Position numbers and translations under genes: made by a program. Shown here piece after piece: positions 6,365 to 8,447 of a stretch of DNA of 8,447 nucleotides; positions within the stretch are counted from its first letter, which is position 1, and the number at the start of each line of letters is the position of its first letter. The DNA is from Lachnospiraceae bacterium UBA2868 (GTDB taxonomy: Bacteria; Bacillota_A; Clostridia; Lachnospirales; Lachnospiraceae), in contig DEEW01000032.1 of the NCBI GenBank assembly GCA_002350465.1, positions 1-8,447 on the forward strand. The letters are read 5' to 3'. Under the pieces are notes generated by a model, which saw only the letters and a program-made list of their open reading frames with translations, made no database searches and was not told the DNA's origin.

Positions 6365-6388
6365 CAAAAGGGACGGTTCTTTTTGTCA
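6362..6388. repeat. REP-like 27-nt hairpin between convergent psd and azlD; probable two-way terminator
   Basis: The arms are 12 nt with a 3-nt CGG loop. The outer 8 bp (TGACAAAA / TTTTGTCA) are perfect, and the inner 4 positions are two Watson-Crick and two G-T pairs. T-runs in both readings fit a bidirectional intrinsic terminator. The left arm begins with the psd TGA (6362-6364) and the right arm ends with the azlD TGA in reverse (6386-6388), so the element supplies both stop codons. The GGGACGGTTC-type core recalls, from memory, dispersed repeats common in clostridial genomes that may be linked to REP-associated IS200-like transposases; no such transposase is in the window. Confidence 0.75.
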
Positions 6389-6691
6389 CATGAAATATTC
6401 CAGAATTAATACAGTCAGGCAGCACATAATAGCTGTCTCGAAGAGATTCTTTCGAAACCAGGCCACCAGAATTCCGACGATCAGTGAGGCATAGCCCGCA
6501 ACAGGATTCCTAGTGGCTTCTGTTATTGCCGGAAAAGTCATAACGGAAAGCGTGACGTAGGGCACATAATACAGGAATGAGCGGATAAACCGGTTGTTTA
6601 TCTGCCTGCGCAAAAGAGTTGTGGGAAGCGCCCTAATCAGGAGGCTTACAACAGCAGCTATAAGGATATAGATGAAAATACTGTGATTCAT
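6386..6691 (-). CDS. azlD: AzlD family branched-chain amino-acid exporter small subunit
   Basis: This 101-aa protein has about three to four hydrophobic segments (about 4-20, 38-56, 66-82, 84-100) and the family pattern IRALPTTLLRR near residues 19-29, where AzlD proteins carry an R-x-LP motif. AzlD is the small partner of AzlC; together they export branched-chain amino acids and, in Bacillus, confer resistance to 4-azaleucine. It starts with ATG at 6691, overlapping the azlC stop codon by 4 nt (ATGA), a classic sign of translational coupling. A GGAGGGCGAGG stretch just upstream within azlC provides the ribosome site. The length is normal. Its stop codon lies in the palindrome that also ends psd. 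Confidence 0.9.
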   Translation of the reverse strand: MNHSIFIYILIAAVVSLLIRALPTTLLRRQINNRFIRSFLYYVPYVTLSVMTFPAITEATRNPVAGYASLIVGILVAWFRKNLFETAIMCCLTVLILEYFM

Positions 6692-7437
6692 GCCTCGCCC
6701 TCCTGTTCACTATGCGGAAACAGAAGAGCGGCGGCAGCCGAGATGACAACTGTCAGTATTATTGTTTTTGTTCCGCTGGATATTGCGGCAAATACAGATA
6801 ACTTCGAAAAAATAAAGCTTGCGATGAAGCAGACCGCAATCAGTGCGCCGATCAGATGATTTTCTCTTACGGGCGGGATAATTATCGCAATAAACATTCC
6901 GAAGAGGGCCACGGATAAGGCGCTAACCAGCCTGTCCGGAAGCACGCCGCCGGAAAAGCATCCGATACCTGAGCCAAGTGCCCACATAGGAATCGCGACT
7001 GCCATCCCACCATACATATAGTTGGGATTAAGCCGTCCTTCTCTTGCAATTGCAATCCCGAAGAGTTCGTCGGTTATGCCAAAACCCATAAGGAGTCTGT
7101 GACCGAACGAGAGAGAGGGGTGCATGCGCTGGCTCATGGCCGTGCTCATGAGAAGGTATCTTGCGTTGGCAATGAAGATCATTATTGCCATTTCTACATA
7201 TGTGGCATTTGCCGCAATCATTGAATATACGGCATATTCGCCTGCGGATGCATGACAGAGTATGCTGGTTATCATGCATGTTATGGGAGTCAGACCGATT
7301 GCTTTTGCGGTGATTCCAAGCGAAAATGCCACAGCAAAATATCCGAGCCCTATCGGGATGCCGTCGCGCATACCACGGGTGAACTCGGAGCGGTTAGTTT
7401 CAAGTTTTAACGAATAATCGTGTGATAAGTAACTCAT
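6688..7437 (-). CDS. azlC: AzlC family branched-chain amino-acid exporter large subunit
   Basis: The 249-aa membrane protein matches the AzlC family: the early segment MRDGIPIGLGYFAVAFSLGI (23-42) is the typical start of the fold, followed by about seven hydrophobic segments in total and an ISNARYLLM-like element (FIANARYLLM, about 88-97) characteristic of the family. The usual substrates are branched-chain amino acids, exported with AzlD. ATG 7437 is the furthest in-frame start, since TGA occurs in frame at about 7459-7461. It lacks a nearby ribosome site: the strong GGAGG at 7476-7480 is 38 nt away, with an imperfect hairpin (7447-7473) between. M23 (about 7371) is an alternative start that would remove a non-conserved polar N-terminus. 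An AT-rich stretch at 7493-7515 may hold the promoter, but no clear -35/-10 pair was found. Confidence 0.9.
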   Translation of the reverse strand: MSYLSHDYSLKLETNRSEFTRGMRDGIPIGLGYFAVAFSLGITAKAIGLTPITCMITSILCHASAGEYAVYSMIAANATYVEMAIMIFIANARYLLMSTAMSQRMHPSLSFGHRLLMGFGITDELFGIAIAREGRLNPNYMYGGMAVAIPMWALGSGIGCFSGGVLPDRLVSALSVALFGMFIAIIIPPVRENHLIGALIAVCFIASFIFSKLSVFAAISSGTKTIILTVVISAAAALLFPHSEQEGEA

Positions 7438-7446
7438 GATTAATAT

Positions 7447-7473
7447 GAGAACCGGATGTCATGCCTGATTCTC
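7447..7473 (-). promoter_or_regulatory. Imperfect leader hairpin between GGAGG and the azlC start
   Basis: In the azlC transcript, GAGAA (7473-7469) can pair with UUCUC (7451-7447) and an inner GG with CC, enclosing an out-of-frame AUG at 7462. It lies between a good GGAGG (7476-7480) and the azlC ATG. If folded, the effective distance from GGAGG to the azlC start falls from 38 to 11 nt. The stem is short and interrupted, so this is a tentative call. Confidence 0.25.
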
Positions 7474-7520
7474 TACCTCCAAATCAGCAACGTTTATATG
7501 TTATATGAAAAAGTGAAACC

Positions 7521-7547
7521 TGTCCAGTGGGATAGTCCCTTTTGACA
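7521..7547. repeat. REP-like 27-nt hairpin, second copy, in the azlC-guaA divergent region
   Basis: This copy has the same geometry as 6362-6388: two 12-nt arms and a 3-nt loop (TAG). The two copies share 18 of 27 positions in the same orientation. Arm positions 5 and 8 are mismatched, and position 7 is a G-T pair. The A-T pair at positions 3/25 of the first copy is T-A here, and both G-T pairs of the first copy are G-C here, so several differences preserve pairing. Its right arm ends in TTGACA (7542-7547). Confidence 0.6.
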
Positions 7548-7568
7548 ATTGCGCGGTGGGGATCGTTG

Positions 7569-7577
7569 TGGTATCAT
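7569..7577 (+). promoter_or_regulatory. Candidate extended -10 promoter element for guaA
   Basis: TGGTATCAT fits an extended -10 element (TG-n-TATCAT), 70 nt upstream of the guaA start. TTGACA at 7542-7547 is 24 nt upstream, too far for a normal -35 partner, so the extended TG would have to compensate. This is a weak prediction without a strong alternative in the region. Confidence 0.3.
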
Positions 7578-7602
7578 CACATAGTATTTTTGTATTTAGG
7601 AA

Positions 7603-7628
7603 ACACATTATATTGACACATTATATTG
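7603..7628 (+). repeat. 13-bp perfect tandem duplication upstream of guaA
   Basis: ACACATTATATTG occurs twice head to tail and is followed by ACA, so 16 nt of the unit recur with a 13-nt step. It lies 6 nt before the AGGAGG site (7635-7640) of guaA. Each unit creates a TTGACA hexamer (7613-7618 and 7626-7631); the second is too near the start codon to act as a -35 for guaA. It may be a simple slippage duplication or a repeated protein-binding site. Confidence 0.7.
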
Positions 7629-7647
7629 ACAATCAGGAGGAAAAATC

Positions 7648-8447
7648 ATGCCGGATCTGCGCCCAGAATCATTAAAGAGAATTACAACACCCGAAGCTGC
7701 AAACGCGTTTATCGATGATCAGATTAAGGCGATCAAAGAGCAGGTGGGTGATAATAAGGTACTGCTTGCCCTCTCGGGCGGCGTCGATTCATCCGTTGTT
7801 GCCGCACTTCTTATTAAGGCCATCGGAAAGAATCTTGTATGTGTTCATGTTAATCACGGGCTTTTGAGAAAAGGTGAGCCCGAACAGGTTATAGAAATAT
7901 TCAAAAATCAGATGGATGCCAATCTTATCTATGTTGATGCGGTTGACAGATTCCTCGATAAGCTCGCGGATGTATCCGATCCCGAGACGAAGCGCAAAAT
8001 CATAGGAAAAGAGTTCATTGACGTATTCGCCGAAGAGGCCGGAAAGCAGGATGGTATTAAGTTCCTCGCACAAGGCACTATCTATCCGGATATTCTCGAA
8101 TCTGATGGAGTTAAGGCTCACCACAACGTCGGCGGACTTCCCGACTATGTCGATTTCAAGGAGATAATCGAACCGCTTAGAATGCTTTTCAAGGACGAGG
8201 TAAGAAAGCTCGGCACAGAGCTGGGACTTTCGGACACGCTTGTCTGGAGACAGCCGTTCCCGGGTCCGGGACTTGCGATAAGGATAATCGGCGAAATAAC
8301 CGACGAGGGCCTGGAGGTGCTTCAGGACGCAGACTTCATCTTCCGTGAGGAGATCGCCAAGGCAGGCTTTGACAGAAGCATCAACCAGTACTTCGCAGTG
8401 CTGACGAATATGCGCTCGGTAGGCGTTATGGGCGATTTCAGAACATA
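7648..8447 (+). CDS. guaA: GMP synthase, ATP-pyrophosphatase-type, no glutaminase domain (partial, runs off window)
   Basis: The first 266 residues are present and the frame is open to the window end. It matches the ATP-PPase and dimerisation parts of GMP synthase, which converts XMP to GMP with ATP and ammonia. Motifs are the P-loop LSGGVDSS (42-49), [10 protein letters not shown] (68-77), [11 protein letters not shown] (142-152), HHNVGGLPD (158-166), [17 protein letters not shown] (200-216) and [16 protein letters not shown] (248-263). About 50 residues are expected beyond the edge. The start at 7648 is firm: AGGAGG ends 7 nt upstream. The usual N-terminal glutamine amidotransferase domain (about 190-200 aa with a Cys-His-Glu triad) is absent, since the protein begins just before the ATP-PPase domain. 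It may pair with a separate glutaminase, as in archaeal two-subunit enzymes, or use free ammonia. N69 stands where most GuaA proteins have Asp (VD-x-GLLR). Confidence 0.9.
   Translation, partial: MPDLRPESLKRITTPEAANAFIDDQIKAIKEQVGDNKVLLALSGGVDSSVVAALLIKAIGKNLVCVHVNHGLLRKGEPEQVIEIFKNQMDANLIYVDAVDRFLDKLADVSDPETKRKIIGKEFIDVFAEEAGKQDGIKFLAQGTIYPDILESDGVKAHHNVGGLPDYVDFKEIIEPLRMLFKDEVRKLGTELGLSDTLVWRQPFPGPGLAIRIIGEITDEGLEVLQDADFIFREEIAKAGFDRSINQYFAVLTNMRSVGVMGDFRT

Noticed and set aside
7438..7647. Purine riboswitch or T-box in the azlC-guaA intergenic region
   Set aside because: I looked for conserved junction sequences and a T-box AGGGUGGNACCGCG-type motif and found none; only short hairpins and a tandem repeat are present.
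7789..8124. Minus-strand 111-codon frame inside guaA
   Set aside because: It is antisense to strongly conserved GMP synthase motifs; hydrophobic appearance comes from complement of biased codons.
1..8447. CRISPR array, tRNA or rRNA genes
   Set aside because: No regularly spaced repeats, cloverleaf-like segments with GGTTCRANYCC arms, or rRNA-like conserved stretches were seen.

Overview
The window looks like chromosomal DNA from a low-to-moderate-GC anaerobic Firmicute, most likely class Clostridia and plausibly Lachnospiraceae. This rests on codon style, strong GGAGG-type ribosome sites, a YitT-family protein, a clostridial pssA/psd pair, azlCD, and a GMP synthase with no glutaminase domain. 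The assignment is inference from protein character; no rRNA or marker search was possible.

Left part (1-2121) is accessory-like. It holds a MazF/PemK-type endoribonuclease on the minus strand with no visible antitoxin. Next come two small unrecognised AT-rich ORFs on the plus strand, bracketed by two copies of a 37-bp direct repeat (613-649 and 1377-1413, 33/37 identical). Then follows a minus-strand gene resembling only the C-terminal part of Rpn/PD-(D/E)XK-type recombination-promoting nucleases, probably 5'-truncated.

The middle part (2191-6364) is a plus-strand run of housekeeping or metabolic genes. It starts with a lone precorrin-2 C20-methyltransferase (cobI/cbiL), then a YitT-family membrane protein, a YbhN/LPG-synthase-type integral membrane protein, phosphatidylserine synthase (pssA) and phosphatidylserine decarboxylase (psd). 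The last four are tightly packed (gaps of 3, -1 and 21 nt). PssA and Psd together make phosphatidylethanolamine from CDP-diacylglycerol and serine, so the cluster is centred on the membrane.

The right part (6365-8447) has the azlCD branched-chain amino-acid exporter on the minus strand, convergent with psd. After a 210-bp divergent intergenic region comes the start of a GMP synthase gene (guaA-type ATP-pyrophosphatase) that runs off the window. A 27-nt hairpin palindrome sits between psd and azlD and supplies the TGA stop codons of both. A second copy with compensatory changes lies upstream of azlC, so azlCD is bracketed by two REP-like hairpins.

No tRNA, rRNA, CRISPR array, complete insertion sequence or recognisable riboswitch was seen. 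The most unusual items are the repeat-bracketed unknown ORF pair beside the orphan MazF, and the hairpin family around azlCD.
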